Shown here: positions 54,516 to 64,000 of the stretch, one piece after another
Numbering within the stretch: the first letter of the stretch is position 1
How the letters are laid out: every line of letters starts with the position of its first letter
Origin: Linum tenue
Lineage: Eukaryota > Streptophyta > Magnoliopsida > Malpighiales > Linaceae
Assembly: GCA_946122785.1 (NCBI GenBank)
Contig: CAMGYJ010000006.1
Coordinates: forward strand, 47,450,066 to 47,514,065
Reading direction: 5' to 3'
DNA: 64,000 bases
Translations under genes and position numbers: made by a program
The notes under the pieces: model-generated
The model's database searches: none
Seen by the model: only the letters and a program-made list of their open reading frames with translations
What the model was told of the DNA's origin: nothing

Positions 54516-56014
54516 ATGGCGGATGTGTTAAGTAAGTCGCATCTGATCTCTTCATCCTGGCCTCTTTCGTACTCTTCTTCTTCCTCCTCGTCTTCGTCGC
54601 CAAGCAGTTACGACAGCCACCGCTACGGCCGGATCTGTGTCGTTGGAAAGAGTCGGAGCAGGGTTAATGGGTTTTCTTTGAAAGCGAAAACTCAGGCCGT
54701 TAGATCACAGGCAGCTCCGTGTGGTGGTGTCGTTAGTAGTGGGTTTCATGGGAAGAAGCTTCTTGTTCAAGGGAATGAAGGCAGAGGCGCCAGAAGAGGG
54801 CATCTTCGTCGAGCTTCGATTAGGGCTCAGGTAAGGCTTCGTTCAAGCTCTTTTTCTTCTTAAAACTTTTTTTATTCTGCTTTTTTGTTGATTAGATCTT
54901 GCTGTAGCTCTATTGATTACAGTATTTATTTACTGCTGTATCTCGAGAATTGAATTTGGGGAGGAGAGACATGGGAACCCTAATTATTTACTGGCTTCAG
55001 GGGCGAGAATTGAAAATTTTTGAATTTAAGAAGGATTTATTTGTGGTATTCCTGGTTAATCTCAGGTTTAAATGTTTCCCCTTATCTGCTAGAATGGTTT
55101 GGCTTATTAGTTTCTTTCTTCTTCTCTCTGTGGCAAAATGGTAGAGTGGTCGAATTGGGAACATCCAAAAATGGTGGGAGAAGGGGTTGCAATCCAACAT
55201 GAAGGAGATAACTTCTGCTCAAGACCTTGTAGACTCTCTCATGAATGCTGGAGACAAGCTGGTTGTTGTCGATTTTTTCTCGCCCGGCTGTGGTGGCTGC
55301 AAGGCTCTCCATCCCAAGGTAGTAGGTACACATGATTTTCTTACTATGGATGTTGTGTTATTTTACCCTAGTTGTTTGAGACCTAAAGGATGGAAATCTG
55401 GGATGGTGTTTTGCAGATTTGTCAAATAGCAGAGCTGAATCCAGATGTACAGTTTCTTCATGTCAATTTTGAGGAGCATAAGTCCATGTGTTATAGTCTC
55501 AACGTTCATGTTTTGCCTTTCTTCCGCTTCTACCGTGGAGCGCAGGGTCGGCTATGCAGCTTTAGCTGCACCAATGCCACGGTTAGTTCAGTTTTCTATT
55601 TCCTTGTCTTATTTGTTTCCCATCGTTTAAAGGCCTCTAGGAACCGGATTTAGAATCGTCAGGAGCTTGGTTAATCATCATAGACAGTAGCCCTGAATGC
55701 ATCTTTCATTTCAGATCAAGAAATTTAGAGATGCACTGGCAAAGCATAGTCCGGATCGGTGCAGCCTTGGTCCAGTTAAAGGGTTAGAGGAGAAAGAGCT
55801 GGTTGCCCTAGCTTCTAACAGAGATCTCAACTTCACATACACACCGAAGAAGGATCATACAAAGCCTGCTCTCCTTGAACAGGAGAAGGAGATTCCTGGT
55901 ATGTCACCTTTCTCTCCCTCGAATCGGCCAAGTTCACCTCACATGGTTCCTATAGCAAGCGCCCCATCTCCGAAAGAGCTGGAGGAGAAAGCTCTGGTGC
56001 CATCAGGGAGATGA
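54516..56014 (+). CDS. ACHT4: Atypical Cys/His-rich thioredoxin, chloroplastic (ACHT4/5, thioredoxin-like 1 type)
   Basis: There are four exons, 54516-54830, 55145-55318, 55417-55581 and 55715-56014. All junctions are phase 0 with GT...AG ends, and the protein has 317 residues. Exon 1 (105 residues) is a Ser/Arg-rich plastid transit peptide with no acidic run. Exon 2 begins the mature domain, with KWWEKGLQSNMKEITSAQ and then VVVDFFSPGCGGCKALHPK. Its redox pair is Cys154 and Cys157 in a GCGGC motif instead of the usual WCGPC. Exon 3 has HVLPFFRFYRGAQGRLCSFS with the conserved cis-Pro. Exon 4 has KKFRDALAKHSPDRCSLGP and a tail ending VPSGR. In Arabidopsis, proteins of this group sit in the chloroplast, are oxidised by 2-Cys peroxiredoxin and pass oxidation to targets such as starch-synthesis enzymes. 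Choice between ACHT4 and ACHT5 is not possible here. The gene appears intact. Confidence 0.9.
54831..55144 (+). other. Intron 1 of the thioredoxin gene
   Basis: It is 314 bases long, with donor CAG|GTAAGG and acceptor GGTAG|AGTGG. The acceptor chosen keeps exon 2 in frame; the AG two bases later would not. Confidence 0.8.
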
Positions 56015-56634
56015 TGATGCAGGCAATCAAGGGGATCAAACTTTGAACCTCCCTCACCCTTCTGTACAGTTCCTTTTATGTTCTCTATATAATGGTGTCT
56101 ATCCACGTATAAGTTCATATCATGTAATTTGTGGATTGTATGTCCCTCCTTGTAATAGTCAACAGATCTTTGTAGGTTAGTATGTATATCTAAGTCACCA
56201 ATGGAGGAAGAAGAGTTGATGAAGCAGGCGAATTGGATTATGTGTTATTTGAATCGGGTCCTTTATAGCCTGCTTGGTAGGTGGCATGTTGTTATTGTAA
56301 AAGCAGGAAAAGAAAAAAGAAAAAAAATTCCTTTGGCCCCCCAATGCTTTTTCCAAAGGAGGTAATTAAGCTGAGCGTTTCGTTGTAATGTGGCTTGGGT
56401 TGCAGTCATTTGGTTGCTTGTACCACAATGAGAGAAGTTTGAATGCAACATATAATATATGTATCCATTTCCATGTTGAGTATGTGAGCTGTGGATCTAA
56501 TATCTTCATTTTGTGAAATGAAAGTGCCCAAGTGAGGGAAATCATATGGTTTCTCACAGTACCTGTTATATCTTCTGTCTGCATGCAGAGAAGGGACAAG
56601 AGAAAAGAAAGAAATGTAAGTTGCCGAAACTTAA
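56015..56634 (+). other. Likely 3' UTR of the thioredoxin gene and downstream sequence
   Basis: U-rich, TGTAA-containing sequence at 56095-56170 suits a plant polyadenylation region, though no perfect AATAAA is present. The rest to 56634 shows no gene. CGAAACTTAA at 56625-56634 is the left target duplication of the Pack-MULE. Confidence 0.45.
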
Positions 56635-57767
56635 GGGTTAATGGCATGGTTGGTCACCCTGATTACAAAAAACGTTCATGTTTGGTCACTAGAAATATTT
56701 AAATTCAATTTTGATCACTCAAATTAGTTAAATGGTTCAAGTTTGGTCACTCTCTGTCCAACTCCGTTAAATTTATCTGATGTGGCAGTCAACCCTCAAA
56801 GTTGACCGTTAAGTCAGTGACGTGGCAATTAAAAAATAAAAAATAAAATAAATTTTAACCTTCTATCATTTCCCACTCATTTGTAAAGTAAAGTAAAACA
56901 AATAAAACAAAAACATATTACAATTACAAATTGAGCGACCTGCTCCTCCTCCCGATCAGCCTACCGAACGCGGCCCCGACCTGGATCCGCTCGATCCCGT
57001 TGATCTCCAGCTTCTCGAAACCGATGCCGTGGGCTTTCAAGAACCGGATGGATTCGTAGGCGTGCAAGTCTCGGTCCAGGTCGAACTCCAGGTTGAACTG
57101 CAAGATTGCGGCGACGGTGTCTTTTTCGTTTGAAAGAGTTGACGCCCAATTGAATCAAATAGGTGATGTCGACGTTGTGCTTCATATCGGCGAATTGAAC
57201 TTCCTCGGCGGCGTGTCGCGGCGTCGGGCGGAAGCAGCCGGGGAATTCGACGTCGACGGAGACGATTGGGTAGTCGTGGAGTGTGTCTTCCATGGCTGAA
57301 ATTTCGTTAAGTCAGTGATGGGAGGATGAGCAGGCCGCTCACTTGGGTGGTGTTCCACGGGATGGTGTTCCATGGCCGAGTGAGCAGTAAGATTTGATAT
57401 TCAGAGGTGGTGGGGAAAACAGGGACAGAGAAGCTTGTCCTGGTCTGCTCTTCTTTCTCGTAGAAATAGAATACTTTGTATTATAATATTTTTTTTTCTT
57501 TGTTTTATTTTACATTGAAAATGAGTTGGAAATGGTAGAAGATTAAAAATATATTTTATTTATTATTTTTTAATTGCCACGTCACTGACTTAACGGTCAA
57601 CTTTGAAGGTTGACTGCCACATCATACAAATTTAACGGAGTTGGACGGAGAGTGACCAAACTTGAACCATTAGATTAATTTGAATGATCAAAATTGGATT
57701 TAAATATTTTCAGTGACCAAATATGAACGTTTTTTGTAATCCCAGTGACCAACCATACAATTAACCC
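56635..57767. mobile_element. Pack-MULE with a captured CAF1 fragment
   Basis: Long terminal inverted repeats of about 290 bases (56635-56922 and 57478-57767) start GGGTTAATGGCATGGTTGGT on the left and GGGTTAATTGTATGGTTGGT on the right, read inward. The flanks CGAAACTTAA and CGAAACTTCA (56625-56634, 57768-57777) are a 10-bp target duplication with one mismatch. The GC-rich centre is of host-gene origin and no transposase is encoded. These are the defining traits of a Pack-MULE. Confidence 0.85.
56940..57293 (-). pseudogene. Fragment of a CCR4-associated factor 1 (CAF1) deadenylase gene inside the Pack-MULE
   Basis: The minus strand starts with ATG at 57291-57293 and reads YPIVSVDVEFPGCFRPTPRH, with the D-x-E of the DEDD exonuclease, then MKHNVDITYLIQLGV. 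A one-base shift near 57135 moves the homology to the next frame (ILQFNLEFDLDRDLHAYESI, LKAHGIGFEKLEINGIE). It ends at about 56940 at the terminal repeat. About the first third of the CAF1 catalytic domain is present and the later Asp residues are missing, so no deadenylase activity is expected. CAF1 trims mRNA poly(A) tails in the CCR4-NOT complex. Confidence 0.8.
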
Positions 57768-59897
57768 CGAAACTTCATGAATGGGACCTAATCTGTTTGG
57801 TTGAATAATTCTACGCTTTAGGTGAGTGGTGGTGGCCACTCCAGTTTCTCTTGCTATTTCGATTGATAATATACACATTAATATATATAAATTTGAAGTC
57901 GGTATACGGTTGCCTAAACTTGCAAGTTGATTGGGCAGTGGTGTATTTTACATTTTGATACCCTAAATTTAATTAAATTACAACTTAGTCATTATAATAC
58001 ACATTTTATATTTTGATACCCCAATTTAATTTTAATGTAAAATCATTGAAAAATTATATTTTGGTATCAAAATTTTATGAGATTTTGATAACTACAATTT
58101 CTGTAAATTTACATATTGGTTCAATGTTTAGATTTCACTTGAATCCATGAATCAAATCCACCCTAAAAAAAAAATAGTTTGTACCACACAAGATGTTGTA
58201 TCACTCAACTCTATGGGAAGATTCGACCATTTTATATCTGCTCATTACGTGAAATATTAAATAAATGATAAAGGAGAGACGACTTTGAAATATTGTAAGA
58301 GGGATTTTATAAACTTATTTAGTACATTTACGGGGTACTAAACAAATTTCTACTAACTACATGTAACAAACCAGGCGACATCTACATTAGCAAGTGTCAA
58401 TAAATTGCTACGGTGAAGATTGTTGAATGTTGTATTGACGGCCAACTAAAAGAATTGGTCAAAACCTTTCCATCATCTACTTCCTCTTTATTTCATTTTT
58501 CACTCGTCTTCCATAACTCTTTCTTTATTTCTTTCTTTGCCCTCTTCATCTACCCCTAATTAGTATACAATTTTTATGTATTCTAATCACAAGTATGAAC
58601 GAGTCTATACACAACTTACCAACAGTCTATAGAATTAATAATTGAACCATGAACTAACCCTTTCAGCTCAATGTCGAGTCCAATTAAAAATAAATATATA
58701 TGGTTATTACTTATTAGAAAGTCATCATTTTCCACTATGGGATTTGAAGGCGTAAAATTTTAAGCGAGTTCCAATTTGTATTCCTTTTGCTTCTCTCTAA
58801 AGTTTCTCTTTTTCACCCGGGGTAGAATTTTTTCAACAATTATACATGGAATGTTTGACTAGATATCTACATATCAAATAATAATTTCCATTTTTCTATA
58901 AAAAATTAAATAATTATCATCTTACATACGTCACCATAAAGGAATTAAGCCTCAACTATACAAATTACAGTTCGGTACCTAAACTTATTAGATCTTTAGA
59001 TTTATAACCTAAATTTACCTTTTTGGCACATAAGTCCTCAAAATATTGATGGAATATTACATTTTAGTACCTAAAATTTTTGTGTATGACATTTTGGTAC
59101 CTTAACTTCTGAATTTCTACAAATAGGTCTAATTTTTGTATGTGTAATTAAAACACCCTCGAATAAATTGGTATCCATACCCAACTCATACACATTAAGA
59201 TTATGTAAATAAATATTCATAACCTACCCAAACTCATCTACAAACTTTCAAACTCATATCTACGTCACTCATACCCTACCCATAATCAATGAGTCTACTT
59301 AGGTTTAGGTAAATATCATTTATTAGCCAAAATTTTCAAACAATTTTAAATTGAATATTGACCGGCATATTTCTCTTCTCAGTCAATATGATATTGTCAA
59401 GTCAACATTACTAACAAAACTGTTAACAAAAACATAATTTTAGACTAATAATACTAACAAAACACCATAACGGGTCACATAACACATGTGCATAGGCAAT
59501 CTCCGTCTTGCGACAAGATGCGACATCACCACCTAGTCAATATATATAAAGTTAAATAGGGATTACTATTCACTAAAATCTACTCTATTCTGCGTGACTG
59601 TTACTTCTCTTTTCTGACCCGCGCATTCTTTCCTTGCCATGTTTGTAGCAGCTGTCAATATATATACGGGTTAGATGGTTGCAGCTAATGTCTGATTGCT
59701 ATAATTAGCCTACTTTACGCTGCTAACAAACAAACTATCGATGTTTCTCTTCCAATTATGTTGCTAACCTACTTTACGCACCGTATTGCCGCTGCAAAAT
59801 GACACTGCGACATCCCCGTCCTAGTAATTATTATAGAACGACTATGGACATGGATGTCTGCAATTGGGTTGTTGAATACATGTGAAATCGTTATTAT
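57768..59897. other. AT-rich intergenic sequence
   Basis: No gene is recognised. Stretches at 57950-58090 and 58950-59110 share words like ATTTTGGTACC and TACCTAAA, typical of decayed small transposons in plants. The segment 59830-59882 has a diverged second copy at 63195-63249. Confidence 0.4.
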
Positions 59898-60693
59898 AAA
59901 TTGTTTACCAAAAAAAAATTAGCTTGTACCACATCTATTAACTACAAGAGATTTAATGGATTTATAAGGTCAGCTTAACATTAATAATTAAAAGAGCTAG
60001 CTAGGCCTTGTTGGGTGGGGTTTTTGGGCCTAAGTGGCCAAACCCCTTCTTCTCTATACGATGGCCAACCCGTCTCCGTGGACCCCATTGTCGGACGATG
60101 CCTCCACCCCTTGGTATGAAATTTGGCTCCCAAAAACTAAGTCTGGAAACAAGGCGACACAACGGGGTGACAAACGACCGGGTACCAAGCCATCCAAAAA
60201 CTAAGGGGGCCAAACGACAAGGCAGGCTTGATACCAAAAGATATGAAAAAAATATATGAAAATGGACTAAGTATGGAGCTAAGGGGATACTAGGCGGGCA
60301 AGGTGGCCTCGGTACCAAGACCCCTACAAGGTACCAAGCCGACATGACAGGCTTGGCAGCCAAGCAAGGCGACAGGGTACCATGACCCCAAGGGGGTATC
60401 AAGCCAACAAGACTGACTTGGTGGCCAGGCAACAGGGGGCCAAGCCAACAAGACAAGAAATTCGACTAAGGCATGGTGCCTAACTGAGGTAGCCACCCAA
60501 CTAGGTAACGGCAATGGATACCAACCATTCAACAAGACGGGTCAAGGAGCTCCAAGGCAATGGAGGTGAAGACCAAGACAACGGTTACCAATTGGCAACC
60601 AAGGCAACGAAAATTGGTCCCTAAGGCGGTTGGGGCAACAAGCCGGCTAGCAGTTACCAAGGCAGTTACTCCTAGTGGCTATCAATAGGAGAA

Positions 60694-60812
60694 ACGAAGA
60701 CGGGAAAAGGGTTTCACAACCAAACATTTGACGCACCAGAAACTGTCTTGGTGTCTATATCAATAGGAGAAACATTTGAAGCACCAGAAACTGTCTTGGT
60801 GTCTATATCATG
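60694..60812 (+). repeat. Short tandem duplication ending GTCTTGGTGTCTATATCA
   Basis: CAATAGGAGAAAC...ACATTTGA[C/A]GCACCAGAAACTGTCTTGGTG is present twice. The second copy lacks about 28 internal bases. Confidence 0.75.
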
Positions 60813-60964
60813 TATGTCACCTCGTAATGGGAAGGCTAGTGGAGATGACAAGGGGTCATGTCATCGACCATTAAGAAACGAATGAAGGACATGTCACCAA
60901 CCACAAGCAGTGGGGTGACAGGTGTGCCTAATAAGCCACACATGCTTTTAGTAAGCATACTAAT

Positions 60965-61774
60965 ATGGCTAAGTCTGGCAAGGGGGGCACGTCAACAACC
61001 ATGAATAATGGTATGAGGGGCATGTCTCCAACCAGTGAACAGGGGGGCATGCCACTGGCCATGAAGAAACAAGTAAGAGAAAATTATATGAGTGTGCAAC
61101 ACACTCAAGCTATTCAAAAAGTTTCTAAGTATGAGAGGGTGTTAATGGATGGACAAAGAAGCAAGTCCATGCTTAACAGCCCTCATGGCATGCCAAACAT
61201 GAATGACAGACAAGGGGGCATGAATAAGACATCTCGGCATACAATAACCAAACATGGTCACACAAAGAACCAGAAGTCGTTATGTGCTACGTGTAGAAGT
61301 CAGCATGGCGTAAGGGTTGAACAGGGCCATGTTGGCCACAAGGGTGGTCATTGATTCGTTGAGTCCAACCATTTCTTTTCCTAGCTATATGGGATGAACA
61401 AGCATGGCTGCGGTGAACCAAGGAATATAAAAACTCGTGGTCTCTTTCATGAGCCCAATGAGTTAAGAATACCTAGAGTATCACCAAAAACGAGACAAGC
61501 ACATCAGGTTCAACATCAACCCAACATGTCTAGTAAGGTGGCTAATGTAGAGGATCGTGAGACCCCCTACAAGACCACCAAGGGAAGACAAGTGGACCGG
61601 GCACAATCCATCGTTGAGTTGGGAAATTCAAAACCAACTGATAAGGAGCCATCTCTTTCTAAGGAGAGTAAACATGTGGTCTATGGATGGTTTGTCTGGT
61701 TTAATCCATGGACTTGGCAGTGGGTATACACCTTTGGCACGTTTGTGGTGGCCAAAGGGTATGGAGAACAGTGA
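60965..61774 (+). other. Two same-frame ORFs of unknown nature, separated by two stops
   Basis: The frame is open at 60965-61354 (129 codons) and 61394-61774 (126 codons), with TGA and TAG between. The first is rich in Met, Gly, His and Lys (MNNGMRGMSPTSEQGGMP). The second ends YGWFVWFNPWTWQWVYTFGT, a Trp-rich hydrophobic stretch. I do not recognise either. They may be the remains of a gag-like frame of the surrounding repeat element. Confidence 0.3.
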
Positions 61775-62436
61775 TGCATGTCACTCTTTGCTATATTAAA
61801 ATAAATAAATAAATACTAGTAAAATAAGAGAAAAAAGCCAATCATGGCTAAAAAAAATAGAGTTGTAACACTTGCGATGTGAAGACTTTGCCATGACTGG
61901 TAAACAACGAGTTAGATGACTGGGTCTATGGAGCCCCTTACGCTCGTTTGAGTACACCATGCCACTTCATGGCATGAGTAGCTGACCGGCTGTCCGTCAT
62001 GGATCATGTACCTTCCATGCCACCTGTCTAAGGATGCAATCTTGTTGAAAGAGGATCGGGTGCTACATGATCGGTTGATCAATGCAAGTATCTCAAGCCT
62101 TATGTCATTTTTTCTTTCGGGCAAGGGGTATCAACGGGTTCAAAGTTAACCAACCATCCTGATGGTAGGCATGACATGACACTCTCTTTGTGGACAGAGC
62201 TTTCATAGCTAGCCATGACACGGAGGGCGTGTTGGGATAGAATAGTGGAGGCAGTGATTGATTTTGGCCTTTTAATTATCAAGGCCAATTATAATTACGG
62301 TTGGATATGCTGCAGGGGTGGTTTAGTGCGTTTTGGTTTTTATTATTGAAACCAATGAACATTTTTTTTAGTGGTGTAGTTCACGTTAACTACTTAGTCC
62401 ATAATCCTTATGCACCAAGTAGTTGGGGGGCATTTG

Positions 62437-62930
62437 TTTACCACTAAAAAATCACTCAATACCACATTGATTATTTTCAAAGAGTGGTAGTGATTTATAA
62501 GGCCAACTTAACCATATTAATTAAATTGGTTTAACCTGGGCCTAAATGATGGTATTTTGGGCTTTATACCAGGTACCTCAACACACACCACTTGACCCAC
62601 CAAATACCCACCCATCACGCAAGGGGGGTCAAGTGCCAAGCGTTGACACCCTTCAACATCAACCACCCAAGTCGTGGAGACCCAACCACAAGGGGGGTCA
62701 TCGCGAGTACCCCTAGTCGTGGTGGCAAAGAGAGCCAAAATTTGGCTAAGTGTTGAGACTCACAGCACAAGGGGGGGGGGGGGGGTCAAACATGACATCA
62801 TCACAGGGGGTCAAGCATGGTGGCATGCAAAGGGGTAATCGCGAGTACCGCTAGACATGATGGGAAAGAAGGGAAAAAATGGTCTACCATGTGTTGCAAC
62901 AAATGCAATGGAATATTCAAGCTAAAATGG
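62437..62930 (+). repeat. Putative LTR of the unknown element
   Basis: It starts TGTTTACCACTAAAAAATC after a purine-rich tract. It contains AAGGGGGGTCA words repeated four times and a run of 15 G at 62769-62783. The right limit is not defined. Confidence 0.3.
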
Positions 62931-63256
62931 CCTAAAAATAGAAATTATTTATGTTTTTTTATTTTCTTCTTCCTTTAACTTATTTTTATTATAATTTAAA
63001 TATAATATTTAATTACATATACAATCGAAAGTGGATTGCATTGATGTAGATACATTTGATATTAATATGAGTTGTATTGCAAAAATATTGAGGTGACAAT
63101 AAAAACTAATATACAATTGGTTTGGCAACGCAAGATGCAAATGCTCTCAAGTTGATGTATCATCATCTTCTAGCAATTTCAATTGTTATAAACAAAGATC
63201 TATTATAGAAAGATATGTACAGGGTGATGTGTGCAATTTAGTTGTTGAATACATCG

Positions 63257-64000
63257 AGCCTTTGTGCAGTTCCAGTCATTCTCGTACCAAAGAAGGATTG
63301 AACATGGAGGATGTGTGTTGATTCTCGAGCAATCAACCAAATAACAGTTAAGTATCAACATCCTATATCTTATTTAGATGACATGCTTGATGAGTTATAT
63401 GGTTCTAGTATGTTTTCAAAGATTGGTTTGAGGTCAGGCTATCACCTAATCATAATGTAGAAATGAGATACATGGAAGACTGCTTTGAAAACAAAGCAGG
63501 GTCTTTATGAATGGGTGGTGATGCCTTTTGGATTGACTAATGCTACAAGTACTTTTATGAGGTTGATGAATAACGTGTTAAGAGCTTTTATTGGGAATTT
63601 TGTGGTTGTCTATTTTGATGATATTCTGATCGACTCGAAGAGCATGGAGGATCATCTTGCGCATCTATGAGATATGTTGTTTACTTTGAGAAAGGAGCAG
63701 TTCTATGCCAATCTCAAGAACTGTACGTTTTGTACTTCAAGCATTGTATTTCTTGGTTTTTTGGTTAGTGCTAATGAAGTGGAAGTTGATGAAGAGAAGG
63801 TGAAGGCTATTCAAGTGTGACCTACCCCTACTAATGTTAATGAAGAGGAGTTATCATGGATTGGCTGGTTTTTATTGGGGAGAAGAGCATTGACTTCAAT
63901 CATCAAGAAAAATGTGGCTTTCTATTGTAGAGAAGAGCAAGACAAGCCATTCGAGTTACTCAAGTACAATCTTACTTATGCTCCTGTTATGATGCTACCT
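63257..64000 (+). pseudogene. Ty3/Gypsy reverse transcriptase, decayed, running off the window
   Basis: One plus-strand frame shows the whole order of a Ty3/Gypsy polymerase. It has [68 protein letters not shown] and [13 protein letters not shown], which holds the catalytic YxDD. LRKEQFYANLKNCTF and IVFLGFLVSANEVEVDEEKV follow. The next domain starts near 63850 (KPFELLKYNLTYAPVMMLP). Stops at about 63299, 63461, 63467, 63668 and 63818 make it inactive. The pattern fits a chromovirus-like lineage, different from the Athila elements elsewhere in the window. Confidence 0.85.

Larger units (their letters stand above)
59898..62436 (+). mobile_element. Possible non-autonomous LTR element of unknown family
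   Basis: TGTTTACCA with nearby TACCACAT, then TTTATAAGGTCAGCTTAAC (59900-59980), is repeated in diverged form at 62437-62515 (TGTTTACCACTAA, TTTATAAGGCCAACTTAAC). A GTTGGGGGGCATT polypurine-like tract directly precedes the second copy. The interior carries repeated GGTACCAAG and CAAGCC words and two in-phase ORFs. Similarity of the two putative LTRs is hard to follow after about 100 bases, so the element call is tentative. Confidence 0.35.

Noticed and set aside
1..64000. CRISPR arrays, tRNA or rRNA genes and organelle insertions
   Set aside because: I found no regularly spaced direct repeats with unique spacers, no cloverleaf-like B-box and A-box pairs, and no recognisable rRNA or organelle gene sequence.

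Overview
This window looks like a repeat-dense, gene-poor piece of a nuclear flowering-plant (probably eudicot) genome. The evidence is one spliced nuclear gene for a chloroplast thioredoxin, Athila-type Ty3/Gypsy elements primed by tRNA-Asp, FAR1-type and MuDR-type MULEs, hAT elements with 8-bp target duplications and L1-type LINEs. I see no rRNA or tRNA genes, no CRISPR array and no bacterial or organellar segment. The species cannot be named from the sequence.

Layout. 1-3126: an Athila-like non-autonomous LTR element on the minus strand that runs off the left edge. 4640-16808: a 12.2-kb MULE with matching ends and a 9-bp target duplication. It carries a transposase joined to an OTU cysteine-protease domain through one short intron, and a broken plant-mobile-domain gene on the opposite strand. 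A young gag-only LTR retrotransposon (10042-15629, LTRs nearly identical) is nested in it. 17947-20577: a hAT element abutted by a solo Athila-type LTR. 22322-34198: an 11.9-kb Athila-lineage element on the minus strand with a perfect 5-bp target duplication. It has gag, protease and an Athila ORF1/env-like gene but no reverse transcriptase, and a young 1.8-kb TRIM-like element (24295-26113) is nested in it. 34600-45565: LINE fragments and more Athila-type LTR fragments, one cut by a second hAT of the same family as the first. 45567-48418: a 3'-truncated MuDR-like MULE. 48450-51665: a LINE. 51978-53760: hAT elements.

54516-56014 is the only apparently intact host gene: four phase-0 exons encoding an atypical Cys/His-rich chloroplast thioredoxin (ACHT4/5, thioredoxin-like 1 type). 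About 0.6 kb downstream is a 1.1-kb Pack-MULE carrying a fragment of a CAF1 deadenylase gene. From 57768 on there is AT-rich sequence, an unrecognised repeat region with two short reading frames (about 59900-62930) and, at the right edge, a decayed Ty3/Gypsy reverse transcriptase.

Most proteins here belong to mobile elements and many are broken. The main points of interest are the transposase-OTU fusion and its foldback-flanked MULE, the TRIM-like element with an unrecognised 169-residue reading frame, the conserved hairpin and G-run motifs of the non-autonomous Athila-type elements, and the CAF1 Pack-MULE.
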